Positions 43,693 through 54,461 of a stretch of 64,000 nt of DNA are shown here, one piece after another. Position numbers and translations under genes: made by a program. The stretch comes from Candidatus Cloacimonetes bacterium HGW-Cloacimonetes-2 (GTDB taxonomy: Bacteria; Cloacimonadota; Cloacimonadia; Cloacimonadales; Cloacimonadaceae), in contig PHBP01000001.1 of the NCBI GenBank assembly GCA_002842035.1, forward strand, positions 295,198-359,197, written 5' to 3'. Under the pieces are notes generated by a model. It ran no database searches. It was not told the DNA's origin and worked only from the letters and a program-made list of their open reading frames with translations. Position 1 is the stretch's first letter; each line of letters opens with the position of its first letter.

Positions 43693-44568
43693 ATGATGAG
43701 GATGAAAAAAACAATGAGAGCGATTATACTAATAGCAAGCCTGGCATTGGTCTTTGGATTTATCTCCAGAAACGATCCGGCACCGCGTATTTATAGAGTC
43801 CAATCCCCCGAGATTGATGAATGTTCCGGGATGGCATCATCTCGCCTAAACCGCGATCTGCTTTATACCGTTAACGATTCAGGTGGTCAATCTATAGTCT
43901 ATGCACTGGATACACAGGGAAACTTGCGGCATAGAATAGCGCTGCGGGGAACGCAAAATCGAGATTGGGAAGGTCTGGCTATTGGTCCGGGTCCACGCTC
44001 AAACACCTCTTACATCTATGTCGGCGAGATTGGCGACAATAGTGCAAGATATGGCGAGATATATGTTTATCGCTTTGCCGAGCCAAATCTAAGCCAGGCA
44101 GACAGCCTGGTAAGCGTTGACACGGTAGATACCTTGAGTATCGTTTTTGAGGACGGCCCCCGGGATGCTGAAGCCCTGATGGTCGATCCTAAAACCCGCG
44201 ACATTGTGATTATATCAAAGCGTGAAGCTTCCGTGGGTGTCTATCTAATACCTTATCCACAAAGTACTCAGAGTGTCAATACAGCCCGCAAGGTTGCAAC
44301 CCTACCCCTTAGTTGGGTCACCTCATGCGATATTTCGCCCAATGGTCGTACGATCCTGGTCAAAACATATACCAATGTTTACAAGTTTAAACGCGGGAGA
44401 AATCAAAGCCTTTCCCAAGCGTTCGGTGGCAAACTCAAAGCTCTGCCTTACGAGCTGGAACCCCAAGGGGAGGCAATTTGCTTCAGCTCCTCCGGACGTG
44501 GCAGATACACCCTCAGCGAGCGCGCTCAGGGCAAGGATTTGCATCTGTACTTTTACCGCAGAAATTAG
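43693..44568 (+). CDS. Exported beta-propeller-like protein
   Basis: 291 residues. N-terminal signal or anchor (about 8-24), then repeated blade-like strands: SGMASSRLNRDLLYTVNDSG, GLAIGPGPRSNTSYIYVGE, DAEALMVDPKTRDIVIISKR and EGEAICFSSSGRGRY-type segments. The acidic DAEAL and (D)WEGLAI motifs resemble SMP-30/phytase-like propellers; substrate unknown. The start is uncertain among ATGs at 43693, 43696 and 43702, none of which has a well-spaced ribosome site. No operon partner. Confidence 0.65.
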   Translation: MMRMKKTMRAIILIASLALVFGFISRNDPAPRIYRVQSPEIDECSGMASSRLNRDLLYTVNDSGGQSIVYALDTQGNLRHRIALRGTQNRDWEGLAIGPGPRSNTSYIYVGEIGDNSARYGEIYVYRFAEPNLSQADSLVSVDTVDTLSIVFEDGPRDAEALMVDPKTRDIVIISKREASVGVYLIPYPQSTQSVNTARKVATLPLSWVTSCDISPNGRTILVKTYTNVYKFKRGRNQSLSQAFGGKLKALPYELEPQGEAICFSSSGRGRYTLSERAQGKDLHLYFYRRN

Positions 44569-44838
44569 TAGTATAGCACTGGCTTTGAGCCGTAAACAAA
44601 GGACTGATTTGAGCCGTCCAACAATCCCGCGCCATATCCGAATCCACTTTTGCCATAGTCACTTGCATTAGGACAGTAAAGTCCAGAGTCAGTTACGTGA
44701 TTTGAAGGCTCTTTTATGGTTATCCTGCCGGATTCAATGGACTGATTGGACGGTATGGCCACCTTGGGCAAAGGTGTGATGCTTGAATGATTACTGGCGG
44801 GTTATGTGTACCTCGCAAGATTCGTGTCACTTAGCAAT
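44569..44838. other. Non-coding gap, no distinct element
   Basis: No ribosome site, strong hairpin or family-like open frame was found between the propeller gene and palindromic repeat copy 2. Confidence 0.4.
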
Positions 44839-44922
44839 GATCTACAGCATATCACCAGCAAATCAAGCCGAAATCAAGTCGAACCGGGTTCGAGGTGAAT
44901 TCGGCTTGATTTGCTTTTGATC
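44839..44922. repeat. Intergenic palindromic repeat, copy 2
   Basis: Begins with the box GATCTACAGCAT (44839-44850), then arms ATCACCAGCAAATCAAGCCG... and its near-complement around the tip TCGAAC-C-GGGTTCGA. The right arm diverges at its outer end. Lies between two plus-strand genes; 44923-45150 downstream holds no other recognised element apart from the start region of the next gene. Confidence 0.9.
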
Positions 44923-45171
44923 TGCTCCTGATCAAAGGAGGTCGATTAGAGATTTTAAACGTAGATGAGTAAATATGCCCTAATCCAGATCGATAGAGCT
45001 TCTTTTGACAATCTTCAGTAAGCTACAATTTTTTCCTTTACAAGTTCTGGTGATTACAATAACTTGCAAAATGGAAGTGGAGTCGTTAAAAACTCCCAGT
45101 ATATCGTGTTTTGCACGGTCATCTTCGGATGATCAGTTATAGTTCAGTCTCAAAAAACCAAGGAGAATGCA

Positions 45172-48100
45172 ATGAAACACAAGTTCCTAATGCTGGCACT
45201 GCTGGCAATGTTTACCCTTGGCATACTCCCTGCCTGGGGACAGGTTGGTGAGTACAGCTTTAGCGCGACGACAGGGACTTTCACTCCCATAACGGGTGGA
45301 GTTCTGTTGGGAACCGAAACTTCCGACGATCAACGCTTTGTCGATCCGGCAACCCCTGCCGGAGGCACGGTGACGACCGGACCGGGATTGGATATCGGTT
45401 TCAACTTTACCTTTAACGGAGCAGTCTTTGACCGGCTTGCCATCAACAACAATGGATGGATATCGCTCGGTCAATCAGCTCTAACCCCCTCTGTAAACAA
45501 CACCTCATCTTCAGCTTACACTCCCATAGCTTCGACTTCTGTTATCGATCCCCCTCAGCTTTACAACAGAATAGTGGCCTTGGGCAGAGACTTGCAGGCG
45601 CAAACCGGTGCATCATTGAGACTGGAAACTATTGGCACCGCTCCCAATCGGGTCTGCGTAGTTCAGTGGCTGAATTACAAGAAGTACGGAACCTCCGGTA
45701 CCGGAGATGTTCTTAATTTTCAGATTCAGCTACACGAAACGACAAACAACGTAAAAATCGTCTATGGTGTGATGACTCCCAATGCAACCGCCGGGAACTT
45801 CCAGGTCGGTCTGCGCGGGCCTCTCGCCACTGATTTCAATGCCAGGCAGGGAACGACCGGCTGGACCAATACAACCGCTGCTACAGCAAACACTCAGTAT
45901 GTTGTAATGGATGCCACAAACTTCCCGGCCAATGGACTCACTTTCAGTTTTGATTTCCCGATTGCCAATCAGGCACCTAATCCGGCGAATCTCGTAGGTC
46001 CCCCGGATACGGGAACACTGATTAGCCCTACGACTATACTTAGCTGGCTCTCAGGGGGCGGATTGCCCAATGGTTACAGACTCTCATTGGGTACAAACAA
46101 TCCTCCGACCAATATTCTGAACAATCAGGATTTGGGCGCGGTCACAAACTATGATCCCAATCCTGATCTGCAGATAGCCACTACGTACTATTGGAAGGTG
46201 GTGCCTTACAACGCCTTTGGCGATGCGGCGAACTGCCCGGTTTGGAGCTTTACCACTCATGGTGATCCAACCGTCAGCAGCCTTCCTTATACGCAGAACT
46301 TTGATACAGCTGTGACTCCTCCTGCCTTACCTTTTGATTGGACTTCCATAGTGCAGTCATCAGCTACGGCTGCTTCGGTGAATACCTATGGAACCACAGC
46401 AACTTATGCCCACAGCCTGCCAAATTGTGCCAGATTGCAAAACTCTACCGATGCTTCGGCTGTAGTGATGCTGGTAGGACCAAACTTTGGCACGGCATTG
46501 ACGCCAAATACCATCAGAGTCAAGTTCTGGGCAAGAGCAGGTTCTGCAAGTAATCCTGTATCTGTCGGTATGATGACCAATCCTGCCGATCCTGCTACAT
46601 ATGTAGAACTCCAGAATATTCCGCTTACTACGACCGTTGCGGAGTATGTAGTAACCCTCACTTCTTACACCGGTGAAGGCAGATACTTTGCCTTCAAGCA
46701 CGGTCTGGGTGGTACATCACGCACCATCTATCTGGATGATGTAAGCTTTGAGCAGATAGCCGCAAACGACTTGGCAGCAGTCTCTGTGACCGGTAACAGC
46801 ACGCCTACTTCCGGCGTAGCTGCCAACTATACGGTAAACCTCTATAACTGGGGTACTGCCACACAGAATACATATACTGTGAATCTGATGAGCGGTGATA
46901 CTGTATTGGCAACTGCTCCCGGCACCACAATCGCACCCGGAACCAGTGCTGCGGTAGTGGTTACCTGGACTCCCACAGCGGAAGGACCGGTCACTATCTA
47001 CGGAAAAGTGGTGCTCGCGGGAGATATCAATCCTGCAAATGATACCACATCGCCGATCACCGTAGCAGTTCAACCTGCCGGAGCAGTCGTGGTGACAATT
47101 GGTGAGGGTAATGAAGTCGATGGTATTCCTTATGACTTCTATTACAAAAACAGCATTCACGAAGCTCTCTATTATGAAGCTGAGTTCTCCGGAGTTGCGG
47201 GAAATATCACTGCTGTGACTTTCTACAACAACTTCGTGAGTGACCTGCAGAATATGCCAATTAAACTGTGGCTGGGAACTACTCAACTGGCTGATCTCTC
47301 TGGCGGTTGGATACTTCCGGATCAGCTCACAATGGTTTACAACGGCACTATCAACCTGCCTGCCGGGCAAAACTCCATAGTAGTACCGCTTCAGACGCCA
47401 TATCTCTTTACTGGCGGAAACCTGGTGCTCTATGCAAATCGTCCGATGGATACGCAGTATTACAATACAAACGACAACTTCCAAGTGCAGACTATTGGCA
47501 CAAACCGTGGTCGTATCCTGAGAAGCGATAGCGTAGAATATGATCCTGCCAATCCCTCGGCAGCAGGTACGCTCTCCGGCAAGTTTGCCAAGACTTCGTT
47601 TACCTTTGTGGTAACCGATATGGGCTCTCTGGCAGGTACGGTTACCAGTGGTACTACTCTGATCGAGGGTGCGGCTTTACAGATCATTGATACAAACTAT
47701 GCCACGACTACCTCTACCACCGGTCAGTACAACTTCCCCTTCCTGCCCGTAGGGAACTATCAGGTATCAGCCAGCAAGATCGGTTATGAGACACTTACTC
47801 TTCCTGTTACGATCAGTGATGGAGTAGTCAGCACATTGAACTTCAACCTGACACCTTCTGCTAATATCATTGTCTCCGGTACCCTCCGTGGCAGTGATGC
47901 TCCCACAGTTGGTTTGGTTGGAGCAACAATCAACCTGGACGGACCAATTGATTATCAGGGAACCTCAGGTGCCGGCGGTAACTTCTCCATACCCGGAGTC
48001 TTGACCGGTAATACCTATAACTACATCATCGAAATGGTCGGTTATGCAGATCTTACCGGGACTATTACGGTTGGAACCACCAACTATAATATGGGTACCT

Positions 48101-51100
48101 TGATTATGACCGAGGAAGCCCTGCCGCCCGTACAGATCGTTGCTACCGAGAATACAGCCCAAACACAGGTTGCACTTACCTGGCGTCCTCCGGGATCAGG
48201 TGGTGGTGGAGCCGGTGAAGAGGACTTTGAGTTTGATAATGGTGGCTGGGTGCCATCATCCAATTGGACCAATCCTCTGGGTGACTGGGAATGGGGTAAT
48301 AACTACGATATAGCTAATTTTACTTTCAGCTATACAGGTACAAATGTAATTGCTCCTCCGACTGCACACTCCGGAACCGGTATGTGGGGTACCAAATTCC
48401 TCACAAACTATACCAATTCCGGTGGATACAGTTACCTTACAAAGACCTTCAACTTCACTGGAATGAGCAATGCACAGCTCAGGTTCTGGAGCTGGGAGAA
48501 TCTCTTTGGAAACTGGGATTATGCTCAGGTTTCAGTGAATGGAACCCTGGTCTGGGGACCCTCCTGGGACTATACTGCTACCCAGTGGCGTGAAAGAGTA
48601 ATTGACCTCTCTGCTTACGACGGCATCTCCGAAGTCGTCATTCAGTTCCAGATGTTTGCCACCACTACTGTGAACTATGCAGGCTGGTACATAGACGACG
48701 TTTATGTAGGCACTGCCATCAATCCTGTAGTCAGGACCAGCCCTGCTTCCGTGATGCCGGCCGCTTTCAGCAAGCTAAGTGAAACTGATGCTGCTGCTAT
48801 GGCTGAGAATCTCTATCGCAGTACTCCTCGGGAAAGAGCTACTCAAAGCTCAAGTAATCCCAGCAGAAGCCTGATTGGTTACAAAGTCTGGCGCTTCATC
48901 GCAGGTAATGAGAACAATGAAGCCTCCTGGACCCTGCTTACTACAGCCAATATCACCGATACCACCTATGTCGATCTGGCATGGGGAGCACAGACTGACG
49001 GTCTGTACAGATGGGCTGTGAAAGGCATCTATACAAACAACGTCCAAGGACCTGTCGGGTTCTCAAACATCATCAGGATAGAGCGCAACAACCTTGCTGC
49101 CAATACAATCACAGGCTCTACAACACCTACTATGGGCACTGCTGCCATTTATACCATAGGTATAGAGAACGTTGGTACCCAAGCCAAGGCAGCAGGCTCC
49201 TACACAGTGAAACTGATGAATGGTGCTACTGAGCTGGCATCTGTTCCCGGTCCAAACATTGCTCCTGCTGAAGAGCTGGTGGTAGATATTAGCTGGACAC
49301 CTTCCGTAGAAGGCCCGATGGCTCTTACCGGTAAGGTAGTACTTCCTGCAGATACTGCTCCCGCCAATGATGTTACCTCACCTCTGAACATCTCTGTGAT
49401 GCCAGCAGGTGTGATAGCAATTACGGTTGGTGATGGCTCTGCTGTCGAAGGACGTCCCGTGGACTTCTATTACAAGAACAGCCTCTTCGAAACACTCTAC
49501 TATCCTACCGAGATAGGAATGTACGGCAGAATTACTGCCCTCAGTTTCTATAACAACTTCGTCACCAACCTTCCTGACAAACCTACCAAGATTTGGCTGG
49601 GTGAGACTCAATCAGCTTCTCTGGCTGATGGCTGGATCCTGCCTAACAACCTTACCTTGGTTTACGATGGCAACGTGAGCTATCCCAGCGGTGAGAACAC
49701 AGTCACCATCCCGCTGCAGGTTCCGTTTAACTACACCAGTGGAAACCTGGTGCTTTATGCCTATCGCCCCTGGGAAGAAACCAACTATAATACAAACGAT
49801 AACTTCAGAGTGCAGACAGTTGGCAGCAACCGTGCCAGAAAGCTGGTCTCGAGCACTACCCAGTATGATCCCGCAGCTCCTTCTGCTGCCGGCACACTGT
49901 CCGGTCAGTTCCCGATGACTACCTTCCATATGACTGCTATCGGTGAAACCCCGATGTTTGCGATCAATCCTGCTTCACATAACTATGGAACAGTCCTGAT
50001 CAACAACCAATACGACAGGCTCTTTACCATCAGCAATGCCGGTGGTGGTGCCTTGACGGTTAGCAGCATCAGTCTCACAGGCGATGCCTTCTTTACACTG
50101 CAAAACCTGCCCACCCTGCCCGCTACGATCAACTTCGGTCAGGAACTGGAATTCACTCTGAGATACAATCCCACTGCTGCCGGTGCTCATACTGCAACTA
50201 TTACAGTAGTGGACAATATGACCCGTCTGCCTCACACTGTGCTGATCACAGCCAACGCCATCGATACCCAGATTCATACTCTACCTTACGCGCAGAACTT
50301 CGATGCCGTGACTGCTCCCGATCTACCGCCTGACTGGAGCGCTATCATCCAATCCACCTCTACTTCGGCAGTGGTTGCTACTTACAACTCCGCAACCTAT
50401 GCCCACAGTGCTCCAAACAGCGTAAGGCTCTATAATCCTTCGGATGCTGCAGCGACTCTGATCCTGCTGGCACCGCCTTATGATAATACCATCAATACCA
50501 ATACTACCCGCGTGAAGTTCTGGGCAAGATCCAGTAGTGCCGGTTATCCCCTATCAGTAGGTGTGCTGACCAATCCCACTGATCCTGCAACTTACACCGA
50601 AGTGCAGAATATCGCTCTGACTACTACTGTAACTGAGTACGTAGTGACTCTCGCCGGATACGCCGGCACCGGACGCACAGTCGCCTTCAAGCATGGCTTG
50701 GGCGGTACCGGACGCAGCCTCTATATCGACGATGTAATGCTGGAAGTAATCCCGCAAAACGACCTCGCCATCACTTCACTTACCGGTAACTTCACCCCGA
50801 CTGCCGGAGCAGCAGCGACCTATACTGCAAACGTCTTCAACTGGGGTAGCAATGCGCAGAGCACTTACGAAGTAAAGCTCTACAACGCAGCCAATACAGA
50901 GCTTGCCACAGCCGCAGGCGTTACAGTCGCTCCCGGAGCTGCAGTTCAAGTACCGATCTCCTTCACTCCCGCAGCCGCCGGACAGCTCACAATCTATGCC
51001 AAGGTGATACTGGCAGGAGATCAGAACAACCTGAACGACCAAAGCCCCAATATGACTCTCGAAGTCCAGCCCGAAGGTACATATATGCTCGTGATCGGTG

Positions 51101-53667
51101 ATGGCAGCCAGCAAGCCCGTACTCCGATCGATATGTACTACAAATCCAGCATCTTCGAGACCATCTACCTGCAGAGCGAAATCAACGTAGGTATGGTGCA
51201 GGGAATGATCAACGCAGTGACCTTCAGAAAGAACTTCACTTCCAGTGATATCCCTGCTGATCGTCCGATCCAGATCTGGCTCGGAACAACTACGCAGACA
51301 GATCTTGCCACTGATTGGATACCTGCCTCAGCTCTGACTCAGGTCTTCAATGGCACGATGAACTTCACTGCAGGCGAAGGCACAGTCACCTTCAACTTCC
51401 CGACCCCCTATCTCTACTTGGGCGGGAACTTGGTGATGATGGTCTTCAGACCCCAAGATACCCAATATTACGATACTACCGATAACTTCTATGCTCAGAC
51501 CATAGGCACAAACCGCACACGTAAACTCCAAAGTGACTCCACAATCTACGATCCAAACGCCCCAACCGGCGGAACCCCCACCGGTCAATTCCCGCAAACC
51601 TTCTTCCACATCATTCCCGGTGGAGTAGGCCATGTGAACGGAACTGTCCGCGGTCCCGGCAATACTCCTCTGGCAGGTGTGACTGTTAGCTTCGATCACG
51701 GCGGATACAACGTAACTACCAATGCCCAAGGTCAATACGCAATCCAAAACGTCATAGTTGACGATTATCAGGTAAGCTTCAGCAAGCACGGATACATCAC
51801 CCAGACTCTTCCCCTGGCTATAGTGGAAGATCAGACCCACACTCTGGATGCCACCCTTGCCCTGATGCCTCAGGTCCAGGTGACCGGTACCATCCTCGCT
51901 TCCGATACCGGAGCGGGTCTTGCCGGAGCCACGATCTACCTTACCGGATATGAGAATTACAACGCAAACAGCACTGCCACCGGCAGCTTTACCTTCCCAG
52001 CCGTATTTGCAAACCAGACATATAACTACAATATCGTCTGCCCCGGCTATATGGGCGCTACCGGAACAATCAACGTCGGTGCTGCAAACCTAAATATGGG
52101 CCAGATCACACTTGCCGAAGTCGCCTATCCTCCCACGGCAGTAGTCGCAGAAGCCAATACAGCCAATACGGAGGTTTCACTTAGCTGGACTGCTCCGGAT
52201 CCCAATAGCCTGAATATTACTGAAGGCTTTGAGAATGCGACCTTCCCGCCTGTTGACTGGACTCAGGTCATCACAAATACCGGCCCTGCCAATGCCAACG
52301 GCGTCTTCCCCACCTGGGGCAGATTTGGCACCATCACAATCGGCACCAGCACAGTCGCTCCGACTGAAGGTGCATGGCAAGCTGGGCTCTGGTGGAGCTA
52401 TGAACATCAGGATGAATGGCTGATCACACCGAGCTTTGGAGTGCCTCCTCAGGCAATGCTTAGCTTCGATAGCTACGTCTTCCTGGGCTCAACCGCCGGT
52501 GATCACTACTATGTCAAAGCATCTGTCGATAATGGCCAAAACTGGACTATACTATGGGATGCTTCGGCTCAGACCGGAGGTTGGAACTACTATACCACTC
52601 CGATTACGGTCGATCTCGCCAGCTATGCAGGACAGCAAATCAAGCTTGCCTGGAACGCTGTCGATCCTCCCTCAAACGATGGTCTGTGGTACACTTGGTT
52701 CATCGATGATGTCTATATTGGCAACCAGGATACCACTATCCGTTTCGCACCCGAAGAGATGAGCTTTGTCAGCACAAATGCAAACAGTGCTATGACAAAC
52801 ACTACACAGACTCTGCCTTCCAGAGCTATGCAGAATGGCAGCCTGCGTGGTGAGCCCGCTCTTCCCAGAATGATCCGTGATGATAACGACAGCACCCGTG
52901 CTCTGACCGGTTACAAAGTCTGGCGTCTCACTTCCGGCAGCGAAGCTACTCCGGATAGCTGGACCCTGCTGACTGCTCAGGACATCACGCTTACAGAACT
53001 CACCGATCCGGGCTGGGGAACCCTTGCCAATGGAGATTACCGCTGGGCAGTGAAAGCCGTTTATACAAACAACGTGCTTTCCGCACCCGCCTTCAGTAAT
53101 ATCCTGCACAAGGAGACCCTTACCGGTATGATCAGCGGTTTGGTACGCCAGACCAATAATCAGCCGATTCCCGGCGCAACCGTGACAGCAGGTACATACA
53201 CCGCTACTACAAACAACTCCGGTGCATATGTCCTGATCGTCCCGACCGGTGTCTATACCGTCACTGCATCTGCAGCCAACTACCAGACCGGTAGCCAGGC
53301 TGATGTAACCGTAGTCCACAACCAAACTACTACGGTGAACTTCAATCTGATCCCCGGCTCAGATGCTGATGATCCCAATACTCCTGTCGCAAGCACTACC
53401 CTGGTAGGCAATTATCCCAATCCTTTCAACCCCAGAACTACCCTCAGATACGACCTCAAGGACAATAGCCACGTCCGCATCGATATCTATAACTATCGTG
53501 GACAGCTAGTTAAGACCTTGGTCAATACTGATAAGGCAGCCGGACGCCACAGCGTCGATTGGGATGGAACGGATCAACAGGGAATGCCTGTTTCCAGCGG
53601 TGTCTATTACTACAAGATGTTCTCCGGAAGCTATAGCAGCACCCGGAAGATGGTCTTGATGAAGTAA
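45172..53667 (+). CDS. Giant secreted modular adhesin-like protein with sorting domain
   Basis: 2831 residues; AGGAG is 6 bases before the ATG. Signal peptide (1-23). Modules by position: N-terminal jelly-roll-like (about 25-262), Fn3-like (266-367), choice-of-anchor-J/cleaved-adhesin (370-527), CARDB (532-637), V(T)IG(E/D)G module (643-817), two carboxypeptidase-regulatory-like (819-980), MAM-like jelly roll (1017-1183), Fn3 (1227-1302), CARDB (1307-1410), VGDG module (1414-1587), choice-of-anchor-D (1596-1700), anchor-J (1702-1858), CARDB (1864-1968), VGDG module (1972-2147), regulatory-like pair (2152-2313), jelly roll (2347-2517), Fn3 (2573-2647), regulatory-like (2653-2728) and FlgD-like sorting domain (2742-2831, YPNPFNPRTT ... 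RKMVLMK). No protease or glycosidase site was seen. Probably a surface or matrix protein. Confidence 0.9.
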   Translation: MKHKFLMLALLAMFTLGILPAWGQVGEYSFSATTGTFTPITGGVLLGTETSDDQRFVDPATPAGGTVTTGPGLDIGFNFTFNGAVFDRLAINNNGWISLGQSALTPSVNNTSSSAYTPIASTSVIDPPQLYNRIVALGRDLQAQTGASLRLETIGTAPNRVCVVQWLNYKKYGTSGTGDVLNFQIQLHETTNNVKIVYGVMTPNATAGNFQVGLRGPLATDFNARQGTTGWTNTTAATANTQYVVMDATNFPANGLTFSFDFPIANQAPNPANLVGPPDTGTLISPTTILSWLSGGGLPNGYRLSLGTNNPPTNILNNQDLGAVTNYDPNPDLQIATTYYWKVVPYNAFGDAANCPVWSFTTHGDPTVSSLPYTQNFDTAVTPPALPFDWTSIVQSSATAASVNTYGTTATYAHSLPNCARLQNSTDASAVVMLVGPNFGTALTPNTIRVKFWARAGSASNPVSVGMMTNPADPATYVELQNIPLTTTVAEYVVTLTSYTGEGRYFAFKHGLGGTSRTIYLDDVSFEQIAANDLAAVSVTGNSTPTSGVAANYTVNLYNWGTATQNTYTVNLMSGDTVLATAPGTTIAPGTSAAVVVTWTPTAEGPVTIYGKVVLAGDINPANDTTSPITVAVQPAGAVVVTIGEGNEVDGIPYDFYYKNSIHEALYYEAEFSGVAGNITAVTFYNNFVSDLQNMPIKLWLGTTQLADLSGGWILPDQLTMVYNGTINLPAGQNSIVVPLQTPYLFTGGNLVLYANRPMDTQYYNTNDNFQVQTIGTNRGRILRSDSVEYDPANPSAAGTLSGKFAKTSFTFVVTDMGSLAGTVTSGTTLIEGAALQIIDTNYATTTSTTGQYNFPFLPVGNYQVSASKIGYETLTLPVTISDGVVSTLNFNLTPSANIIVSGTLRGSDAPTVGLVGATINLDGPIDYQGTSGAGGNFSIPGVLTGNTYNYIIEMVGYADLTGTITVGTTNYNMGTLIMTEEALPPVQIVATENTAQTQVALTWRPPGSGGGGAGEEDFEFDNGGWVPSSNWTNPLGDWEWGNNYDIANFTFSYTGTNVIAPPTAHSGTGMWGTKFLTNYTNSGGYSYLTKTFNFTGMSNAQLRFWSWENLFGNWDYAQVSVNGTLVWGPSWDYTATQWRERVIDLSAYDGISEVVIQFQMFATTTVNYAGWYIDDVYVGTAINPVVRTSPASVMPAAFSKLSETDAAAMAENLYRSTPRERATQSSSNPSRSLIGYKVWRFIAGNENNEASWTLLTTANITDTTYVDLAWGAQTDGLYRWAVKGIYTNNVQGPVGFSNIIRIERNNLAANTITGSTTPTMGTAAIYTIGIENVGTQAKAAGSYTVKLMNGATELASVPGPNIAPAEELVVDISWTPSVEGPMALTGKVVLPADTAPANDVTSPLNISVMPAGVIAITVGDGSAVEGRPVDFYYKNSLFETLYYPTEIGMYGRITALSFYNNFVTNLPDKPTKIWLGETQSASLADGWILPNNLTLVYDGNVSYPSGENTVTIPLQVPFNYTSGNLVLYAYRPWEETNYNTNDNFRVQTVGSNRARKLVSSTTQYDPAAPSAAGTLSGQFPMTTFHMTAIGETPMFAINPASHNYGTVLINNQYDRLFTISNAGGGALTVSSISLTGDAFFTLQNLPTLPATINFGQELEFTLRYNPTAAGAHTATITVVDNMTRLPHTVLITANAIDTQIHTLPYAQNFDAVTAPDLPPDWSAIIQSTSTSAVVATYNSATYAHSAPNSVRLYNPSDAAATLILLAPPYDNTINTNTTRVKFWARSSSAGYPLSVGVLTNPTDPATYTEVQNIALTTTVTEYVVTLAGYAGTGRTVAFKHGLGGTGRSLYIDDVMLEVIPQNDLAITSLTGNFTPTAGAAATYTANVFNWGSNAQSTYEVKLYNAANTELATAAGVTVAPGAAVQVPISFTPAAAGQLTIYAKVILAGDQNNLNDQSPNMTLEVQPEGTYMLVIGDGSQQARTPIDMYYKSSIFETIYLQSEINVGMVQGMINAVTFRKNFTSSDIPADRPIQIWLGTTTQTDLATDWIPASALTQVFNGTMNFTAGEGTVTFNFPTPYLYLGGNLVMMVFRPQDTQYYDTTDNFYAQTIGTNRTRKLQSDSTIYDPNAPTGGTPTGQFPQTFFHIIPGGVGHVNGTVRGPGNTPLAGVTVSFDHGGYNVTTNAQGQYAIQNVIVDDYQVSFSKHGYITQTLPLAIVEDQTHTLDATLALMPQVQVTGTILASDTGAGLAGATIYLTGYENYNANSTATGSFTFPAVFANQTYNYNIVCPGYMGATGTINVGAANLNMGQITLAEVAYPPTAVVAEANTANTEVSLSWTAPDPNSLNITEGFENATFPPVDWTQVITNTGPANANGVFPTWGRFGTITIGTSTVAPTEGAWQAGLWWSYEHQDEWLITPSFGVPPQAMLSFDSYVFLGSTAGDHYYVKASVDNGQNWTILWDASAQTGGWNYYTTPITVDLASYAGQQIKLAWNAVDPPSNDGLWYTWFIDDVYIGNQDTTIRFAPEEMSFVSTNANSAMTNTTQTLPSRAMQNGSLRGEPALPRMIRDDNDSTRALTGYKVWRLTSGSEATPDSWTLLTAQDITLTELTDPGWGTLANGDYRWAVKAVYTNNVLSAPAFSNILHKETLTGMISGLVRQTNNQPIPGATVTAGTYTATTNNSGAYVLIVPTGVYTVTASAANYQTGSQADVTVVHNQTTTVNFNLIPGSDADDPNTPVASTTLVGNYPNPFNPRTTLRYDLKDNSHVRIDIYNYRGQLVKTLVNTDKAAGRHSVDWDGTDQQGMPVSSGVYYYKMFSGSYSSTRKMVLMK

Positions 53668-53686
53668 ATAAACCAATCTGATAAAG

Positions 53687-53722
53687 AGCGGGATGCCTTT
53701 GGGTGTCCCGCTTTTATTATTT
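53687..53722 (+). terminator. Terminator of the giant secreted protein gene
   Basis: AGCGGGA (53687-53693) pairs with TCCCGCT (53706-53712) over a 12-base loop and is followed by TTTATTATTTG, 20 bases after the TAA. Standard factor-independent layout. Confidence 0.85.
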
Positions 53723-53787
53723 GTTACAAGAGTCTGGATATTAAGTAACGAGACAGGTATGCCCTGGTTCCTATAGGGCATCTGGAT

Positions 53788-53870
53788 ATCACCAGCAGAT
53801 CAAGAGCAAATCAAATCGAACGTGGTTCGAGGTGATTTCGACTTGAATTGCTGGTGATCTGCTGTAGAAC
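53788..53870. repeat. Intergenic palindromic repeat, copy 3
   Basis: Arms 53788-53821 and 53825-53858 around the tip TCGAAC-GTG-GTTCGA, followed by the outer box CTGCTGTAGAAC. More mismatches than copies 1 and 4, so probably older. Lies between the convergent ends of the giant secreted protein gene and phnC. Confidence 0.85.
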
Positions 53871-54267
53871 ATCTAAAGGAATGCAGAGAGACTTATGTTT
53901 TTTGCCTGTGTCTCCGATCAGTAAGTAGTAATCCTATGTGGGTTTAGCATGTATGTATGAAGTGGCTACTTGCTATTGTTATGGCTTATTATTCTGCCTG
54001 ATAAAGTCTCGGATTGATAAGCTATTCTAATTCGGCAGAATTATGAGTTATAACAATGCAAGCAGTGGTTGCCGGATCTGATACGCCGGGCTTTGCTTTT
54101 AACTCAAACAAATGCTGTCCAGATACTCAATCCAGGTTAGATTGCAGAGGCAATAGTAAAAAGTCAAAACGGGTAGCGATCTGCGATCGCTGTGCCAAAT
54201 CAGGAGTTTGCCACCCCAAATGCACGCTGAGCATGGCAATGAGTGATGAGACGGAATGCGCTTTGCG

Positions 54268-54455
54268 CAGTGCAGATGGATTCCTGCCTTCCCACCCCAC
54301 CAAACTTAAATCAGTTTGGCGAGGCCCCGGTCGCAGGAATGACGGTCACTTTATGCTTGCTATAATTATGCGAACAATGCGCAGCGCTAACTTCTAACCC
54401 CGAGGACGCAGTCCTAGCACTGTGCGCAGTGCTAACTTCTAACTGCTTAACTTCT
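54268..54455. other. Non-coding region with nested hairpins and short direct repeats
   Basis: ATTCCTGC (54280-54287) pairs with GCAGGAAT (54333-54340), enclosing CAAACT/AGTTTG (54301-54318). Further on, TAACTTCTAAC occurs three times between about 54388 and 54460, twice preceded by a GCGCAG(C/T)GC box. An open frame across 54056-54397 is Cys/Arg-rich and reads through the hairpins; it is not considered a gene. The rest of 53871-54461 shows nothing distinct. Confidence 0.4.
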
Positions 54456-54461
54456 AACTCC

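Noticed and set aside
45187-53781. Many long minus-strand frames opposite the giant secreted protein gene
   Set aside because: They are low-complexity shadows of the repetitive Thr/Asn/Gly-rich coding strand and lack start sites and families.
54056-54397. Open frame of 113 codons, Cys/Arg-rich
   Set aside because: No ribosome site, no family resemblance, and it runs through nested hairpins and repeat-like sequence; the translation looks like that of a non-coding element.
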